From assembly GCF_036324505.1 (NCBI RefSeq), contig NC_086363.1, positions 7,258,655-7,322,654 of the forward strand: 64,000 bases of DNA. The letters are read 5' to 3'. Shown here piece after piece: positions 60,564 through 64,000 of the stretch; within the stretch, counting starts at the first letter, position 1, and every line of letters starts with the position of its first letter. The stretch is from Eleginops maclovinus. Taxonomy: Eukaryota > Chordata > Actinopteri > Perciformes > Eleginopidae. The notes below the pieces were generated by a model. That model had not been told where the DNA came from, made no database searches, and saw nothing but the letters and a program-made list of their open reading frames with translations. The position numbers were made by a program, and so were the translations under genes.

Positions 60564-60750
60564 CTGGCGCACACAGACACAGAAACAGTGATCAGGCAAG
60601 CCCTAGGGAGGAGTAGAGGCAGCTACGAGGACGGGGAGGAGGTGGTGGTGGTGGAGGAAAAAAGGAGGCAGGAGAGCTGAGGAGCGTGTGAGGAGGGGGA
60701 AGGGAAAGGGTCTGAGAGAGGAGAGCATGGGGTTCAGTGTGCTACCCTTA
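60564..60750 (-). promoter_or_regulatory. Candidate noncoding first exon/promoter-proximal region
   Basis: On the minus strand a pyrimidine-rich stretch with CCTCC/ACCACC runs leads to the strong donor GCGCCAG|GTGAGC (last exon base 60564). An ATG at about 60728 opens 39 codons rich in Leu/Pro/His, but it closes at TAG before the donor. The frame in the phase that exon a requires has a TGA. It could be only a 5' UTR exon, or coincidence. Confidence 0.25.
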
Positions 60751-60897
60751 TCCACCACTCAAAAATCAGAGCGGATTAAGATTGAGGGGCCTCCAGTAGC
60801 GCTCCGTAGATGGAGGGGTGTGTTTGTGTGTATGTGTGGGCAGTTAGGGGTAGCCTAATCAAGGACTTGGATATAAAGTAATAGCATAGGTGGATTT

Positions 60898-60900
<3 letters not shown>

Positions 60901-60929
<29 letters not shown>

Positions 60930-60930
60930 T
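60901..60930 (+). repeat. Short (TG)n tract
   Basis: CGTGTGCG followed by about 11 TG units. Confidence 0.9.
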
Positions 60931-63900
60931 AGTTTAGACAGCTTGCTCATAGTGAAACTATCAGCTGATCTGTCACCTAGGAAGGATCAAACTTCCTAGC
61001 CTTTTTACATCGGAAGATCAAGCACTACTTATATTATTAATGTAACTCATCGTCAGTATTTAACAAATGAATTCCGTCTACCAAAAAGTAAAGAATGAAA
61101 AAAAAATACCCATCAAAAATCGTATTATTTTACGCTGCAGCAATATTAGCCACTCAGAGTTAGAGTGAGACTGAGATTTCCTCATAGGGAAGATGATGCG
61201 GTTGAAGGATGGGTCAAATAAATTCAGGACTTTCATCCAGGTAACCGCTCAGTCAACAACTGAAATATTTACATTCAGTACTGGACTTACGTCGCATGTA
61301 ACTGAATGTACATACCTATCTAACCCCTAAGCCATAAAACCAACCACCAAAAAGCTTTAATTCAGATACACGATTGCTCCAAATTACTCCAAAGGTTGCA
61401 TACACTTTCCCATGAGATCCTGATTCATTCATAATTCAGGTTTGATCCAAGTAACTGTCTCAAAACCGAAATACTAAGTTTGTAATAACTTCATCAGGGA
61501 AGTAAAATGGATGTTTTTTCATCCAAATGACTGAACGCGAAACATCAATGCCGAGGAAATTAATCTGATCCAACACAACCTTTCTTTGAAGTTAACCAAA
61601 CATCTTCATCCTCTTCTGAACTGAATTGAAATTCATGAGCTGAGAAAACAGCGCTGTGTTGACTTTCTCTCTACCTTTCCCGACAGTGGTCAACATGTGT
61701 GATGAGGTTCGACAGGGGGAAACAAAGAACAAGATGGATGATAACTCCCCCTAACCACACACTCACAGTTACTATGGGTTGACCTCAGTTGACCCTTTGG
61801 CCCTTCAACAGCCTCACATCCCATTGACTGAGGTTAAATAGCTTTTTGCCTACGGGGTTTTATGACAGAGAAAGAGAAAAGAAGTCGCTTCACTGTAACC
61901 TTTTAGCAGTGTCCAGAAACAACTGCTTCTGAAATGTTCTACAGTTAAAAGAAACACACAATACATCTGTGTTTTGTAAGTAACTCACAGGCAAAAGGCC
62001 CTCTTGTAGCAAATGCTGGATTCCTGTTGTTGTTTCAGCCTCTTTTACAAACAATTCCCTATTCACCGCTTTCCCCTACCTTTACAACTGTGGTGCCAAA
62101 AAATATAACCGTTTTCTTCTCTACATGGCATTTCAGTACGAGACAAAAAGTACAATACCTCAAAGACACACCTGCCTTAAGATCTTGAGAACACATTTTA
62201 CACTTCAAAGTAAAGGCTGCAACTTCAGTTTTTAAAAAGTGGATTAGTATTCTGATTATTTTCTATCTCGATTTAATTTAAATCAGATTCTAAATCCATC
62301 ACTTTATAGTATTTTTTTTAAATATGTGAGTTACATTCCATATACCAGGGGTGCAGTGAGGTCTGTATTTGCACAACAAAGCAAAGATTCATGATGTTCA
62401 GTTCTGGTAATGGATGGTTAGCTGTTAGCTGTCTGATAGAGAACAGTTACATAACCAGGTGGTCACATGAGTAAAGCTGAGAAAATACACACAGAAGAGA
62501 AAAAGGTGTTGAACTTACATACATTTATGGTTTATAAAATCAACATAATGCAACTTTTGGTAACTGTCAAAACATAATTAATCTAGCTTCCTACTACCGA
62601 AGTTAGCCTGGGGGCTTTTAAGTGTTGCCCGGCTCACTCCACACCTCTAATTAGCCGTCAGGCGGCTGTATAACAGAAGATGATAACAACAGGGGGGGAA
62701 ACTCAATCTAATCATGCAGTAGGTTGTTTCCATGATGAAATATATAACTGCCATGACTCAGTCTATCAACTCAGAAGACACACAGAAGCATGAACTATAA
62801 ATAGCATGTGATAAAATGAAGTTGCTAAAAAAAAAAAACACATATAGAAAAGCAACAGTTGTCTTCGCTGGATGAATGCACCTTGCTCATGTGACCAGAT
62901 TGTCCACCATCACAGACCAACCATATGACTTGAGTGATAGATGTTAGATCTAGCACTTCTGTCACACACCCTGGCAGCAAATGTCAATCAGAGCCCTCCT
63001 CTCAGTCTCCAGGGAGACTCCAGCTGGTCAAGAATGTGAGGACTGAGGGATTTCTTTGTCCCCGAGGTATTCGGAGTCCCCTTTCTCATTCCTGTTCATT
63101 CAATTCTTGTCAACATATCTGTAAAAGCATGTTGCACAGAGTCCCTCATGGGTGACCTAAGGTGCATCTGGGGAGTTAACACTAGCATCCCTTGAAAACT
63201 AATCTCAAGTGTAGAGCAAAGGAAGATCCCATCATGACAGCAGGGTATCCTCCCCTTCCCTCCACGGAGCAATGTTATCAATGAGCCACTGAAACATCCA
63301 GAGGTTAACTTCCAGAGCATAAAAATGCTGCACCAAAGCTACAATTTCAACAAATAACTCCTACTCCTTAGTATCTGGATTTACCTAGGCCAATAGTTTA
63401 CCATTCTTTAATGTACTTGAGTATTTATGAAAAAACCATCAACCACTGACACATACATGGCAATTACAGAAACACAACCTTGTTAACAGCCTTCACTAGT
63501 GATCTTAACAGCTCATTAGGCTGCAACATGGACACATGCACACACAATCATACACACAGGGCATGGTACATACATCTGCTCTTTAGCACCTTTTCCCCAC
63601 AGTGTTAGCCTGCTCGTTTCCAACCATTAGACCCATTAGAGGCCAATTAACACCGACACAAAGCTGCCTTCCTGTTTTATGGCACTGTAAACAGAACCTG
63701 CAGGCTTGCCTTTGGCTCAGCACAGCTCAATGGCCTTTATACAATGCAGAATAACTCATTACTTTAGTAATATGCTTCTTTCACTCAGCAAACATAAAAG
63801 CCTTCAGATTCCGTCACACTGGATTGCACATAAACCTGAGGTAATTGGCAGTTTACAGGCAGTGATAGGACTTGAATTGAGTTTACCTTTAATACTGAGT

Positions 63901-64000
63901 GTATATAACGTCTCTACAGTGTGCTTTTCTTTCTGAGTGCTGCTTTGTCTAGACAATAGTTTCCCATCTAGTGACATATTAACCACATGATCCGATTTAT

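Larger units (their letters stand above)
46690..64000 (-). other. 5' intron/upstream region with no confirmed exon
   Basis: Exon a needs an upstream coding exon ending in phase 1 and carrying a signal peptide. I checked many minus-strand donor-like sites here, and none terminates a Met-initiated hydrophobic frame in that phase, so the first coding exon is probably beyond 64000. The region contains a teleost dispersed repeat (56340-56580), a half copy of the inverted-end element (58500-58675), (AC)n at 59545-59601, (TG)n at 60901-60930 and a candidate noncoding first exon near 60564-60750. Elsewhere I see no structure. Confidence 0.6.

Overview
The window is vertebrate, most likely teleost, nuclear DNA. 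It is about 64 kb of mostly AT-leaning, intron-like sequence with very many long (CA/TG)n microsatellites, teleost-type dispersed repeats, and one multi-exon gene with canonical GT-AG splice sites. There are no operons, ribosome binding sites or bacterial genes. Almost all open frames of 60-200 codons are chance frames or translated dinucleotide repeats.

One gene can be supported. It lies on the minus strand, and seven coding exons fit together in perfect phase: a 46689-46466, b 44493-44370, c 42644-42492, d 34591-34448, e 4697-4563, f 2092-1907, g 767-388. They encode 448 residues plus stop of an EVA-1 family membrane protein: two SUEL-type (galactose-binding) lectin domains, a linker, one transmembrane helix and a short cytoplasmic tail. 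The first exon(s), with start codon and signal peptide, were not found and probably lie beyond the right edge. The 3' UTR appears to run off the left edge.

The key observation is that the lectin half resembles vertebrate EVA1C, whereas the transmembrane and tail half (exons f and g) is, from memory, nearly identical to EVA1A (TMEM166/FAM176A). Mammalian EVA1A is a short protein of about 152 residues without lectin domains. The locus therefore looks like an eva1a gene that still carries the lectin ectodomain of invertebrate EVA-1. From an in-frame ATG inside exon f to the stop is 153 codons, the size of the short EVA1A protein. The 29.75-kb intron between the two halves contains a candidate internal promoter with TATA box and strong splice donor (about 25.04-24.25 kb), and a phase-compatible candidate alternative terminal exon (30805-30597) that would yield a lectin-only product. 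One locus could thus make a long receptor, a soluble lectin and a short EVA1A protein. The splice chain is strong evidence; the isoform model is inference.

Layout: 1-4.7 kb, tail and linker exons; 4.7-34.4 kb, large intron with repeats, candidate internal promoter and alternative exon; 34.4-46.7 kb, four lectin exons among dense microsatellites; 46.7-64 kb, 5' intron or upstream sequence with a few dispersed repeats and no confirmed exon.
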